Below, piece by piece: positions 27,272 to 36,250 of a DNA stretch of 64,000 nt. The notes beneath the pieces were generated by a model. The model had not been told where the DNA came from and did not search any database. It saw only the letters and a list, made by a program, of their open reading frames with translations. Position 1 is the first letter of the stretch, and the number at the start of each line of letters is the position of its first letter. The translations under genes were made by a program, and so were the position numbers. This DNA is from UBA10347 sp905182135 (GTDB lineage: Bacteria; Actinomycetota; Acidimicrobiia; Acidimicrobiales; UBA10347): contig CAWUSE010000004.1 of assembly GCA_963925805.1 (NCBI GenBank), positions 74,456-138,455 on the forward strand, written 5' to 3'.

Positions 27272-28150
27272 TTGGACATCCACCTGTTCTTTAATCCAGC
27301 GGCAGCAGCGGCTACTGGGTACTCGGCCATGCGGCTTGGCGCGACGCTGGCGACCTTCGGCACGCTTGGTGCTCAGGTCGTTTTACATCGACCTGATTCG
27401 GCCGAATCGGCACGCTCTCAGATGCACGAACTCGCTGGTGAAGCGGAACGGATCGTCGTTGTTGGCGGCGATGGCATGGTGCATCAGGCAGCGAACGCGC
27501 TCGTTGGAAGCACGACGGTTCTCGGGATTATCTCTGCCGGGACTGGTAACGATGCCGTGAGGTCTTTGGGGCTATCGAACGACGTTGACGACGCGTGCCG
27601 GGCGGCCCTCCGAGATCCAGTGCCGATTGATCTGATCGACTCATCGGCAGGTGTCTCGGTGACTGTCGCTACAGCGGGGTTCAGCGTGTCGGTTAATGAC
27701 CGTGCGAACGAAATGAAGCGAATCAAGGGCGGAGCGAAGTACACGGTTTCGTCGTTGGTCGAATTGCCGAAGCTTCGTCGATACCGGCTGACAATGACTC
27801 TTGATGGCGTCGAGCATGAGATCGAGCCCAACCTGATCGCGATTGCGAACACGCCCTACTTCGGTGGCGGTATGAAGATCGCCCCCGAGGCTCAGGTAAA
27901 CGATGGTCAACTCGATGTCGTGGTGATTGGGCCGGCACCACGGCTGGCTTTTGCGGCGGTGTTGCCCACAGTGTTCAGCGGCCGCCATACTCGGAGTCGT
28001 TATGTGACGGTGCACCGAGCGAGCAAGGTCGAACTCGCCGGGGCCGACATGGATCTACGGGCCGACGGTGAGAGTTACGGCAGCGTTCCCATGACTTTGA
28101 CTGTTCGAGAGCAGGCACTTCTTGTCGCAGGCGTGACTGCTTCCTGCTAG
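27272..28150 (+). CDS. Diacylglycerol kinase-type lipid kinase (YegS/DagK family)
   Basis: 292-residue DAGK-catalytic-domain protein. The nucleotide-binding motif is VVVGGDGMVHQAANAL at about residues 69-84, followed by GIISAGTGNDAVRSLGL; both are hallmarks of the family. The C-terminal beta-sandwich has ANTPYFGGGMKIAPEAQVNDGQLDVVVI. It likely phosphorylates diacylglycerol or a related lipid alcohol at the membrane face. The start is a TTG at 27272, 17 nt after the amidohydrolase stop, so the two may be co-transcribed. Confidence 0.88.
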   Translation: MDIHLFFNPAAAAATGYSAMRLGATLATFGTLGAQVVLHRPDSAESARSQMHELAGEAERIVVVGGDGMVHQAANALVGSTTVLGIISAGTGNDAVRSLGLSNDVDDACRAALRDPVPIDLIDSSAGVSVTVATAGFSVSVNDRANEMKRIKGGAKYTVSSLVELPKLRRYRLTMTLDGVEHEIEPNLIAIANTPYFGGGMKIAPEAQVNDGQLDVVVIGPAPRLAFAAVLPTVFSGRHTRSRYVTVHRASKVELAGADMDLRADGESYGSVPMTLTVREQALLVAGVTASC

Positions 28151-28377
28151 CGATTTTTCGGCGGTGGCATGAGATCTGTGCGGCACAGTCTCGACATTTT
28201 CGAAGGTCTTACCTCGGAACTTAGACGTAGCAGGAGTGTTCGCGGGTAGGCCCGAGCGGCCTCATTGGCGAAGCCGACGAAGAGTGAAACGATCGCCGTG
28301 GAGGCAGATGTTCTCGCGATTGTCAGCACCAACCGCAGGCACACCTATGTTGTGGGCGCGTACGAGACCCACCAGGT

Positions 28378-29112
28378 TCAGGAGCTGTGTAGTGCGTTGC
28401 TAACCCGAACTGCTTTGGGGTCGATGTGATGGCCCACAGAGCTGATCCAGTCGCCGGTGTCGAATCGTTCGAAGCTCAGAATTACCCGAGCATTATTCTC
28501 GTAATCGAAGTACGCGTAACAGCCGCTACCGAACTGGCCAGAATCGCCGATTCGTTGCATTTTCCCGGCGGTGCGGTAGTTGGCCTGACCAGACTCAGTG
28601 ACTCGATAGCTGGTCCCTTCGAACATGATCACGTCGGGTCCTGGTTCAACATCCAACTGGCGAGGTTCGAACGCGGCCAGCTTCATGCCACGGTCAGGCT
28701 CTACACCGAAGCGCCACCATTGGCCAGCGGCGTGTTCGGCTAGGTAGTCCTGCCACAAGACACCATCGTGCTCAAAGCTGATGACGCCGAAGATTACGCT
28801 GTCGGTTCCCTGGTAGGAAAGCGTCGTGCCAACGCCAAGATTGCCGGGGTAGAAGTTCGCAAGCGACACTGTCTCTGTCGCCTTCGCTTCCTTCTCGACG
28901 ATCAGATCCTCGAGCGTGGTCTGGACGACTGGTTGAGGGGCTATGTCGCCAAGTGGTCCTATCGACGCAGTGAGCGAAGCGGCCTGCTGCGCGGCTTGGA
29001 GCTCTTGGGGCAGCGTGAATCCAACGACCTCGTCTTTGCGGTTCGCGATCAACAAGGTCGTAATGATGCCGAGCAAAAGCGTTGCGGCCAGCAGGCCGAG
29101 GAACACGGTCAC
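28378..29112 (-). CDS. Single-pass membrane protein, DUF4178-like
   Basis: 244 residues. The N-terminal hydrophobic helix (about 2-22) is an anchor. After a linker comes a domain reading LGVGTTLSYQGTDSVIFGVISFEHDG-x-LWQDYL with later WWRFGVEPDRGMKL, the pattern of DUF4178 domains (function unknown). GGAG lies 5 nt before GTG 29112. No operon partner. Confidence 0.65.
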   Translation of the reverse strand: MTVFLGLLAATLLLGIITTLLIANRKDEVVGFTLPQELQAAQQAASLTASIGPLGDIAPQPVVQTTLEDLIVEKEAKATETVSLANFYPGNLGVGTTLSYQGTDSVIFGVISFEHDGVLWQDYLAEHAAGQWWRFGVEPDRGMKLAAFEPRQLDVEPGPDVIMFEGTSYRVTESGQANYRTAGKMQRIGDSGQFGSGCYAYFDYENNARVILSFERFDTGDWISSVGHHIDPKAVRVSNALHSS

Positions 29113-29437
29113 GAAGTCTCCATTGAACTATCGAACCCTTACATCATGCCCAGTGATGGAGGGGCCGCCTACCTCATATGTCATATGGAATATCTTGTTG
29201 GGTGAGGGTGTCATGGGAAGCACTGCACTGGTGGGTGTAGACGTTATGGCTGCCGCTCATGATCTGTGAGACGACACGGGCGAGGATCGGGCCGTCACCC
29301 TGGCGCTGTCGTTGCCAATAGTTAACCAACTCGCTTATGGCCTAGCCCGGGCTGCCCTTGCGCCGGCTCAAGCCCCTGCTAGTTGACTGAACGGGCCCTT
29401 CAGCGAAACGTTGTTCAGTGTCGTGATAATCGTGATG
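29113..29437. other. Gene-poor interval, nothing recognised
   Basis: Lies between the promoter side of the DUF4178-like gene and the end of the P450 gene. Apart from the hairpin at 29438-29457, nothing stands out. Confidence 0.5.
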
Positions 29438-29457
29438 GCTCTGTGCGTCCACAGAGC
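29438..29457 (-). terminator. Hairpin at the end of the hpaG-P450 operon
   Basis: GCTCTGTG and CACAGAGC are perfect 8-bp arms around CGTC, just 4 nt beyond the P450 stop codon. There is no T-run, so it may terminate transcription or protect the 3' end. Confidence 0.55.
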
Positions 29458-29461
29458 GGTG

Positions 29462-30745
29462 CTAATCCCAAGCGAGGTGCAGGGTGGTCGGGCCTCGGAA
29501 GGTGACGTTTGGAGAGTAGGACTCACTCTGGTCTTCGACCAGCCGTAACGAAGGGATCCGGTCAGCGAGTATCTCGGTCATGACCTGGGTTTCGAACTTT
29601 GCGAACCGGGCGCCAAGGCAGTAGTGGACACCCTTACCGAACGAAATATTCTGAGCAGCATTAGGGCGGTGAATGTCGAACTCGTTGGGGTTCTCGAAGA
29701 TGTCAGCCTGTCGATTCGCCGACGCAAAATTCATGAAGATGGCCGTGCCGGCTGGGACGTCATACCCGCCAACGGTGGTGTCAACTGTGGTTAGGCGTCG
29801 CCACGAGATCTGGCTTGAGTTGAAGCGCATGACCTCTTCGACCGCGTTCGGGATCAGCGTCGGATCGGCACATATTTCGGTCCAGACATCGCGCCGGGGG
29901 AGGAGGCACTGCAACGTGTTGCAGATAGCTGACGTCACCGCTTCGTGGCCAGCGAACGACAACCCGTAGACCACCGACTCGACTTCACGGTAGGTGATGT
30001 CATCGGGATTCTCTTCGTGGGCAGTGATTAGCTCACTGGTGAAGTCATCGCCCCGATTGGCCTGTTTCGATGCGGTGAACTCTCGGCAATATCGCCAGTA
30101 GGCAAGCATCTGTTCGGCGATCTCGGTCTGCTGGGCGCCCGTCGGGCGTCCCCAAGAGAATGCCTTGCGGTCCCCACACCATTGCTTCAGCAGTTCGTCA
30201 TCAGCTTCGGGGAAGCCGATGAAGCGGAACACGGTTTCGCCCGGCAGCGGGAATGCGAATGCGTCTACGAATTCGGCCGAAGAACCAGCCGCCAACATCG
30301 CATCGATGAGTTGGTTGCCACGGCGGCGCATAAACGGCTCGAGCGTCTTGATGCGCTTGTTCGAGAAACCTTGGCGCGTGTATTTGCGGATACGTCCATG
30401 GTCCGGCTCGGGTCGATTTGACATGACAGCAACGGGGTTGAAGTCCTCGGCACTGAGCACCTGTTGTGCTTCGGGCGCCAGCGGAAATACGGGGTCCTGC
30501 ACGTTCACCGAGGCGAAAGTTTCGTGATCGTTGAAGATGCGTTCGATTTCTTCCATTTCGGTGACAACGAGATAGTTGAGTTCTTCGGCGTAGAACACCG
30601 GGTGAGCGTCGCGCAAGTGACTCGCGATTGCATATGGCTCAGCCAGATAGTCCTCGTTCAACGGACTCCAACTGGCGTGCATTGGACAGCCCACAGGCGG
30701 TGGGGGAGTTTCGAGTCGTTCCTGATGGTATTTATCGCCAGCCAT
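29462..30745 (-). CDS. Cytochrome P450 (last gene of the hpa operon)
   Basis: 427-residue soluble bacterial P450. I-helix LSFAGHEAVTS, K-helix EEVMR (ExxR), and heme loop ISFGKGVHYCLGARFA with the axial Cys about 374. The family's usual acid-Thr pair (ETT or DTT) reads HEAVT, slightly shifted. The gene starts 9 nt after the hpaI stop and is last in a five-gene run whose members otherwise overlap. This strongly suggests a role in the same aromatic pathway. Since no hpaBC flavin hydroxylase is present, ring or side-chain hydroxylation is an attractive but unproven role. No dedicated ferredoxin or reductase is adjacent. Confidence 0.93.
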   Translation of the reverse strand: MAGDKYHQERLETPPPPVGCPMHASWSPLNEDYLAEPYAIASHLRDAHPVFYAEELNYLVVTEMEEIERIFNDHETFASVNVQDPVFPLAPEAQQVLSAEDFNPVAVMSNRPEPDHGRIRKYTRQGFSNKRIKTLEPFMRRRGNQLIDAMLAAGSSAEFVDAFAFPLPGETVFRFIGFPEADDELLKQWCGDRKAFSWGRPTGAQQTEIAEQMLAYWRYCREFTASKQANRGDDFTSELITAHEENPDDITYREVESVVYGLSFAGHEAVTSAICNTLQCLLPRRDVWTEICADPTLIPNAVEEVMRFNSSQISWRRLTTVDTTVGGYDVPAGTAIFMNFASANRQADIFENPNEFDIHRPNAAQNISFGKGVHYCLGARFAKFETQVMTEILADRIPSLRLVEDQSESYSPNVTFRGPTTLHLAWD

Positions 30746-30754
30746 AGGTCTTTC

Positions 30755-31522
30755 CTAATTGTTCTTGAACGAATCGGCAAGTGCTTTGGTGTGTTTCGCC
30801 AGCATGCTGGTGTCGACCCCGACTGCGACGAAGTTGGCGCCAGCATCGCGGTATTCGCGAGCAAGGGTGGGGTTCACGCTGAGCACGCCTGCCGGCTTGC
30901 CAGCTGCTCGTACTGCTGTGATTGAGGCAACGACCGCTTCCCGGACGTCGGGGTGTGTTGCATCGCCGATGTGGCCAAGAGCAGCGCCGAGGTCTGATGG
31001 CCCGATGAACACGCCGTCCACGCCATCGACGCGTGCTATGTCCATGAGGTTCTTCACGCCCTTGATCGTTTCGACCTGGACGAGCACGCACATCTCATCG
31101 TTGGCCTGGCGGTAGTAATCGTCGATGCGTCCCCAGCGTGCGGCCCGAGCGCTGGCTACGCCTCGGATTCCTTGCGGGGGATATAGCACCGCTCGAACCA
31201 TCTCTTCGGCCTGCTCGGCGGTGTCGATCATTGGTACCAGGATTGTTTGTGCCCCTAGGTCGAGGTACTGCTTAATGATCACAGCATCGGCTCGTGGCGG
31301 TCGAATCACGGCGCTCACGGGGTAGCCATTGACCGCCTGCAGTTGGGCCAACAAGGTACGTAAATCGTTAGGGGAGTGTTCGGCGTCGATCATCAGCCAG
31401 TCGAAACCAGCGCCGGCGCTGATCTCGGCTGCGACCGGGTCGGCGAGGCTGATCCACATGCCGTATTGAACGCCGGGCTCCACTAGTCGTCGCTTAAATT
31501 GATTCACTGGTATGTCGGACAT
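30755..31522 (-). CDS. hpaI: HpcH/HpaI-family aldolase (4-hydroxy-2-oxoheptanedioate aldolase-like)
   Basis: 255-residue class II pyruvate aldolase. The catalytic His is in MIDAEHSPND (about 48), Arg in SAVIRPPRAD (about 74), metal-ligand Glu in VQVETIKGV (about 150) and Asp in IGPSDLGAALG (about 176). In the homoprotocatechuate pathway this enzyme splits 4-hydroxy-2-oxoheptanedioate into pyruvate and succinate semialdehyde. Its ATG overlaps the hpaH stop by one base (TGATG), so the two are translationally coupled. Confidence 0.9.
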   Translation of the reverse strand: MSDIPVNQFKRRLVEPGVQYGMWISLADPVAAEISAGAGFDWLMIDAEHSPNDLRTLLAQLQAVNGYPVSAVIRPPRADAVIIKQYLDLGAQTILVPMIDTAEQAEEMVRAVLYPPQGIRGVASARAARWGRIDDYYRQANDEMCVLVQVETIKGVKNLMDIARVDGVDGVFIGPSDLGAALGHIGDATHPDVREAVVASITAVRAAGKPAGVLSVNPTLAREYRDAGANFVAVGVDTSMLAKHTKALADSFKNN

Positions 31523-32325
31523 CAGGTGAACTCCAGACCGAAGGCACCCATTGGGCCGTAGTCAAAGTGGAAGTCGTCGCCCGGCCGAATATCGATCGGA
31601 CGGGTAAACGAGCCGGCCAGTATGACCTGGCCTTTCTCGAGCGTGAGTCCTTGCTCGTGGTATCGGCGGGCGAGCCAGGCGATACCCCTGGCAGGATGTC
31701 CGAGCACGCCAGCAGCAACTCCTGTCTCTTCGATGACGCCATTGCGGCTGCCCAGTGCGCTGACCCAGCGCAGGTCGATATCGCGAGGAGCGACTTGGTC
31801 GAGGCCCATGATGATGCCTGCGTTAGCCGCGTTATCAGCGATGGTGTCGACAACGGTGCGCGTGCGCCCACTGTCGGGATCGCGTCGATAGGAACGAGCT
31901 GCGATTAGCTCGATGGCGGGCACGACGTACTGGGTAGCGTCCAGGATGTCGTCAACGGATAGGTCGGCGCCACTGAGGTCATTTGCGAGAACGAAGGCTA
32001 ATTCGACCTCGAGCTTCGGGTCGCAGAAGCCGGCCGCGGTCAGTTGGGTGTCGGGGCCAAACACCATCTTGTCGGTCAGGAAGCCAGAGTCTGGGGTGGT
32101 GATATTCATGGAGGCTTGCATCGCTCGGCTCGTAAGTCCGATCTTGTGGCCAATGAGTGCTTCACCCCGGGCGAGCTTAATTTCTTGCCAAGCAGCTTGG
32201 ATGACGTACGCGTCATCGATAGTTAGGTCGGGATATTCGCCGGTCGTTTGGCGCATTTGCGTGGCGTCGATCTCGGCCTGGTCGAGCAGCGCGGCTTCGG
32301 CAGCGGCGGCTTCAGGACTGATCAT
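31522..32325 (-). CDS. hpaH: 2-oxo-hept-4-ene-1,7-dioate hydratase-like enzyme
   Basis: 267 residues of the fumarylacetoacetase-related hydratase/decarboxylase family (HpaH/MhpD type). Diagnostic segments are IGHKIGLTSRAMQ, PKLEVELAFVL with metal-ligand glutamates, VPAIELIAARS, and the C-terminal GDDFHFDYGPMGAFGLEF. Adds water to the 2-oxo-enoic diacid before aldol cleavage. The start overlaps the end of hpaR by 4 nt (ATGA). Confidence 0.9.
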   Translation of the reverse strand: MISPEAAAAEAALLDQAEIDATQMRQTTGEYPDLTIDDAYVIQAAWQEIKLARGEALIGHKIGLTSRAMQASMNITTPDSGFLTDKMVFGPDTQLTAAGFCDPKLEVELAFVLANDLSGADLSVDDILDATQYVVPAIELIAARSYRRDPDSGRTRTVVDTIADNAANAGIIMGLDQVAPRDIDLRWVSALGSRNGVIEETGVAAGVLGHPARGIAWLARRYHEQGLTLEKGQVILAGSFTRPIDIRPGDDFHFDYGPMGAFGLEFT

Positions 32326-32840
32326 TGGTTGTCTCCTAATGGCCTGAGGCCTGGTGCCTGCACAATACGGTTGGTCTTGTCACGCAGGTCGGCGAGTTGA
32401 CGCAGTAATCGCTGTAGCGCCTTGTCGCCGAATGCTTCTTCGATTTGGTTGTAAATCGCTTCGCTCTCGGGAGCCACCAAGGCCACCAAGTCATGTCCAG
32501 TGATCGTGAGCGATATCTCGGCTCGGCGTTGGTCGGTTGCGACGAGGGATCGGCGCACGAGTTGGCGTCCTTCAAGGTCTCGCAGGATCCGAGACAAGCT
32601 CGGCGCAAGTAGGAAGGTCGCGTCGACGATGGCCCCGACCTCGATTGGTTCGGGAGTAGCGGAGAGGGCTCGCAACACTCGCCACTGTTGTTCGGTCAGA
32701 TCGTGCTCGGCGAGCAGCGGACGGAAGAGCTGCATTGCAGCCTCTCGAGTTTGCAGCAGCACCATGGGTAACGACGCCGAGAAGTCCCGCATGGCGATTA
32801 GCCCGTCGCCGTCGATCCTGGCCTCGGCCGAAGATGTCAT
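32322..32840 (-). CDS. hpaR: MarR-family regulator of the hpa cluster
   Basis: 172-residue MarR protein. It begins with the HpaR-typical RDFSASLPMVLLQTREAAMQLFRP. The winged helix (about 50-115) has LTEQQWRVLRAL, LAPSLSRILRDLEGRQLVRR and DQRRAEISLT (wing). HpaR proteins repress homoprotocatechuate genes and are released by an aromatic acid or its CoA ester. It lies inside the operon, overlapping hpaG and hpaH by 4 nt on each side. The likely target is the palindrome at 33845-33868. Confidence 0.88.
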   Translation of the reverse strand: MTSSAEARIDGDGLIAMRDFSASLPMVLLQTREAAMQLFRPLLAEHDLTEQQWRVLRALSATPEPIEVGAIVDATFLLAPSLSRILRDLEGRQLVRRSLVATDQRRAEISLTITGHDLVALVAPESEAIYNQIEEAFGDKALQRLLRQLADLRDKTNRIVQAPGLRPLGDNQ

Positions 32841-33742
32841 TGTGGTTCGGGGATCTGGAAGTCGGTTCCCTCGGGGAACGCGTCAGCGACCGTGTTGCGT
32901 AACACGCCAAGTTCAGGAACAGCGACCTCAACCACATCCCCAGGAACAAGCCATTTTGGCGGATCGAACCGGGCGCCAGCGCCAGTAGGGGTGCCTGAGA
33001 AGATGATGTCGCCGGGCCGCAGTCGCGTGAAGGTCGATAGATAGTGAATTTGGTAGTCGATCGAGTACTTCATGGTCGCTGGGGTGTCATCTTGGCGTAA
33101 TTCGCCATTGACGTGAGTCGTCAGGTGCAGGTCTTCGAAGTCGCCGATCTCATCGATCGAGACCAGGTGCGGACCGATCGACCCGGTCGATTCCCAGTTC
33201 TTTCCCTGGGTCACGTTGAACTTGGCGTGACGGACCCAATCACGAATCGTGCCCTCATTGCCCAGTGACAGTCCTGCGATATGGCTGCGGGCTTCGCTGA
33301 CCGGGATGCGCCGACCGGGCTTACCGATTATGACGACGATCTCACCCTCGTAGTCGAGTTGCGGGCTTTCAGGCGGGCGAATGACATCGCGTTCATGGCC
33401 GGTGAACGAATCAGGAAAGCGCACAAAGACCGAAGGCCAGGCGGCGTCGCTCTTGTCCTCGTACTCGGCGCTGCGGCCGCCGTAGTTCACGCCGATGCAA
33501 AAGATCTTCTGCGGCCAGGGGAGCAGTCGTTCGTAGGTGATGTCGGTCACGGCATGGTCGGCTGGCTCATCGGCGAACTCGCGTGCTTCTTCGATGCGCA
33601 TATGGCCTACGAGTTGACCCAGGTCGCTGATGCCCTTGATGCGCTGCGACCCAGCGCTGCCAAGTTCGATCACGCCTTGGCCGTCGGCGGTGAGCATGCC
33701 GAAACCGGGTGCATTGCCGGCCGTATACGAAACGAACCTCAT
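32837..33742 (-). CDS. hpaG: Fumarylacetoacetate-hydrolase-family isomerase/decarboxylase
   Basis: 301-residue FAH-fold enzyme. Metal site and signature segments are FCIGVNYGGRSAEYE, DYEGEIVVIIGKPGRRI (Glu/Asp ligands), GLSLGNEGTIRDW and RPGDIIFSGTPTGAG. In this operon the expected job is decarboxylation of 5-oxo-pent-3-ene-1,2,5-tricarboxylate and isomerisation of the product, done by HpaG/HpaE2-type enzymes. Only one FAH-fold unit is encoded, unlike the duplicated E. coli HpaG. First gene of the leftward operon. Confidence 0.85.
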   Translation of the reverse strand: MRFVSYTAGNAPGFGMLTADGQGVIELGSAGSQRIKGISDLGQLVGHMRIEEAREFADEPADHAVTDITYERLLPWPQKIFCIGVNYGGRSAEYEDKSDAAWPSVFVRFPDSFTGHERDVIRPPESPQLDYEGEIVVIIGKPGRRIPVSEARSHIAGLSLGNEGTIRDWVRHAKFNVTQGKNWESTGSIGPHLVSIDEIGDFEDLHLTTHVNGELRQDDTPATMKYSIDYQIHYLSTFTRLRPGDIIFSGTPTGAGARFDPPKWLVPGDVVEVAVPELGVLRNTVADAFPEGTDFQIPEPQ

Positions 33743-33844
33743 GCGGCCATTTTGGTAATCGCGGCTTCTGTTCGTTCAGGCCGTTCTGTGGATGCGACTT
33801 GCTGTTGCATGATGGACACCACTTCTAAAGATTCCGTTGCGTTG

Positions 33845-33868
33845 AGATAGTACACATGTTAAACATCT
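33845..33868. promoter_or_regulatory. Candidate HpaR operator
   Basis: A 24-bp imperfect palindrome, AGAT-n2-T-n2-ACATGT-n2-A-n2-ATCT (16 of 24 positions symmetric). It lies midway in the AT-rich gap between divergent hpaG (start 33742) and hpaF (start 33915). A TACTAT -10-like hexamer for leftward transcription lies within it (33847-33852). One regulator bound here could control both operons. Confidence 0.55.
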
Positions 33869-33914
33869 AGGGCAAGGGGAAGTTCCCACCTGCCAAACAC
33901 GATTGCGAGAAGCC

Positions 33915-34319
33915 GTGCCGCACATCACGATTGAGTACTCAGCCAATGTTGCTGAGCACCACGACATTGATGCGCTGGTGGAGACTGTCCACACAGCGGC
34001 GCTCAGTCACGGGTTGCCACCCGTCGATGCATTGCGCACCAGGGCAGCGGTGCGCGTTCACTATCTGATTGCTGACGGATCTGAACCGGAAACGTTTGCG
34101 TTTATCGCTATTGCTGTTCGCATCGGTCCCGGTCGCGACGCGACCTCTAAATCGACCTTCATCGAGATGGTGCTCGACGCCGCTGAGGCGTTCATCGGCG
34201 GCGTTTGCTGTCCACTGTCGATCGCATGGTCGATTGAACTCAATGAGATCGACCCCGAGTTTCGGATCAACCGCAATTACGTCCGTCGTCATCTGAATTC
34301 GCTGAAAGAAGACACGTAA
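33915..34319 (+). CDS. hpaF: 5-carboxymethyl-2-hydroxymuconate delta-isomerase-like
   Basis: 134 residues of the CHMI family in the tautomerase superfamily. The GTG start at 33915 is chosen because it is followed by a proline codon (MPHITIEYSANV): after removal of Met, Pro1 is the catalytic base. Longer starts would destroy this. The CHMI-typical HYLIADGSEP and C-terminal FRINRNYVRRHL are present. It isomerises 5-carboxymethyl-2-hydroxymuconate to the 2-oxo form. The stop TAA overlaps the hpaE ATG (TAATG). Confidence 0.9.
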   Translation: MPHITIEYSANVAEHHDIDALVETVHTAALSHGLPPVDALRTRAAVRVHYLIADGSEPETFAFIAIAVRIGPGRDATSKSTFIEMVLDAAEAFIGGVCCPLSIAWSIELNEIDPEFRINRNYVRRHLNSLKEDT

Positions 34320-35845
34320 TGGCTAATGCCACAACATACGAAGACAATCTGGCTGCAGCCACTGGTTATCTCGCCCGTTTCGCCAATGCGCCGCTACCCC
34401 ACCTCATCGGGGGAGAGGCGATGCTGTCAGTGTCGGGTGAGACGTTCGCGAACCAGTCGCCAATCGACGGCCGTCATCTCGGTGATGTTTCGTCGGGCGA
34501 CGCAGCCGACATCGATGCGGCCGCCAAAGCCGCGGTGCGGGGATTTGGCGTGTGGAGCGCCATGTCCGGCGCCGAACGCAAGGTTATCTTGCACAAGGTC
34601 GCTGACCTGATCGAAGAGAAGGCACACCAGATCGCGGTCACCGAATGCATCGATACTGGTCAGACGATGCGCTTCATGGGTCACGCCGCATTACGAGGCG
34701 CTGCGAACTTCCGCTTCTTTGCGGACCAGGCTCCAGCCGCCAATGATGGCCAGTCACTGCCAACTGCTGACCATGTGAACTACACGACTCGAGATCCAAT
34801 CGGTCCGGTCGGGGTCATCACGCCATGGAACACCCCGTTTATGCTCAGCACGTGGAAGATTGCGCCGGCACTAGCTGCCGGATGCAGCGTTGTGCACAAG
34901 CCAGCGGAGTGGAGCCCGTTCACGGCGCACTTGCTGGCCGAGATAGCGCTCGAAGCTGGCCTGCCGCCAGGTGTTCTGAATGTCGTGCACGGTATGGGCG
35001 AGACCGCAGGCAAGAGCCTGACCGAACACCCCGACATTAAGGCCATCGCTTTCGTCGGTGAGTCATCGACCGGTTCGATGATTCAAGCACAAGGTGCGTC
35101 AACTCTGAAGCGAGTCCACTTCGAACTGGGTGGGAAGAACCCAGTCATCGTGTTCGACGATGCCGACATTGAACGTGCACTTGATGCGGTGATCTTCATG
35201 ATCTACAGCCTGAACGGCGAGCGCTGTACGAGTTCGAGCCGGGTGTTGATCCAGTCGTCGATCTACGACGAGTTCACCGAGCGCCTGGCCGAGAAGATGA
35301 AGGGTGTGCCGGTTGGTCATCCACTTGATCCGTCATCGGTTATTGGCCCTCTCATCCATCCTCGCCATCATGAAAAGGTCTGCAGTTATCAGGACATCGC
35401 CAAGGAAGAAGGCGCAACAGTCATCTATGGAAACACTTGGGCTGATGCTCCCGAAGGCGGTAACTGGGTCACGCCGGTTTTGTATACCGGCGCCACCAAC
35501 GAGATGCGCATTGCACAAGAAGAGATTTTTGGCCCAGCACTCACGGCGATCCCGTTCGAGGACGAGGCCGATGCAATCAAGATTGCAAACGACGTCGAGT
35601 ACGGGCTCGCCGGCTATTTGTGGACTCGTGACGTTGGTCGGGCTCATCGGGTTGCGCATGCGCTTGAGGCTGGCATGATCTGGGTTAATTCCCAGAACGT
35701 GCGTCACCTTCCAACGCCGTTTGGTGGCACCAAGTCCAGCGGGATCGGGCGTGACGGTGGCGACTGGAGCTTCGAGTTCTATATGGAGACTAAGAACATC
35801 GCCATTGCGTTCGACACTCACGCCGTGCCGAAACTGGGCGGCTGA
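34319..35845 (+). CDS. hpaE: 5-carboxymethyl-2-hydroxymuconate-semialdehyde dehydrogenase-like
   Basis: 508-residue ALDH, close in size to HpaE. Landmarks are TPWNTPFMLSTWKIAPALAA, FELGGKNPVIVFDDAD (catalytic Glu region), the catalytic Cys in NGERCTSSSRVL (about 304), and TPFGGTKSSGIGRDGGDWS near the C-terminus, diagnostic of the HpaE branch. NAD-dependent oxidation of the ring-cleavage semialdehyde to the dicarboxylic acid. Translationally coupled to hpaF. Confidence 0.92.
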   Translation: MANATTYEDNLAAATGYLARFANAPLPHLIGGEAMLSVSGETFANQSPIDGRHLGDVSSGDAADIDAAAKAAVRGFGVWSAMSGAERKVILHKVADLIEEKAHQIAVTECIDTGQTMRFMGHAALRGAANFRFFADQAPAANDGQSLPTADHVNYTTRDPIGPVGVITPWNTPFMLSTWKIAPALAAGCSVVHKPAEWSPFTAHLLAEIALEAGLPPGVLNVVHGMGETAGKSLTEHPDIKAIAFVGESSTGSMIQAQGASTLKRVHFELGGKNPVIVFDDADIERALDAVIFMIYSLNGERCTSSSRVLIQSSIYDEFTERLAEKMKGVPVGHPLDPSSVIGPLIHPRHHEKVCSYQDIAKEEGATVIYGNTWADAPEGGNWVTPVLYTGATNEMRIAQEEIFGPALTAIPFEDEADAIKIANDVEYGLAGYLWTRDVGRAHRVAHALEAGMIWVNSQNVRHLPTPFGGTKSSGIGRDGGDWSFEFYMETKNIAIAFDTHAVPKLGG

Positions 35846-35853
35846 GGTTCACG

Positions 35854-36195
35854 ATGAGTTTGTATTACGTGCAGAAGTTTCTCTATGAGTTAAACCGCGA
35901 CGAGGGCAAGCAGCAGGCCTATATGGCTGATCGCGATGCTGCGATTGCAAGCTTTGAGTTAACCAATGAAGAACGGGCCGCGCTCACGGCCCCGGACATC
36001 GGCATGCTGTTTCACCTTGGTGTGAACGGGCAAATCTTGATGCACTTTGCGGCGCTCCACCAGATCGAATGGGCCGACTATCTCCAGCGCATGCGCGACG
36101 GGATCCAAGCGCACGGTCCGGTCCGAGAAGGTGTGTACGCCATGACCGGCTACGAAGGAACCGACGTACATGCCAAGAGCCTGGGCCAGGAGTGA
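35854..36195 (+). CDS. LigA-type small subunit of an extradiol ring-cleavage dioxygenase
   Basis: 113-residue all-helical protein. YVQKFLYELNRD, FELTNEERAALTAPDIGMLFHLGVNGQILMHFA and ADYLQRM fit the LigA (protocatechuate 4,5-dioxygenase alpha) family, whose subunit caps the LigB active site. It lies 8 nt after hpaE with GAGG before the ATG. It partners the LigB-type gene that follows. Confidence 0.82.
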   Translation: MSLYYVQKFLYELNRDEGKQQAYMADRDAAIASFELTNEERAALTAPDIGMLFHLGVNGQILMHFAALHQIEWADYLQRMRDGIQAHGPVREGVYAMTGYEGTDVHAKSLGQE

Positions 36196-36250
36196 CCTTG
36201 AAAGTGAATGCCTTGGTCCAATCAACTAGCGCCGAAACAGGAGAGAGCTG

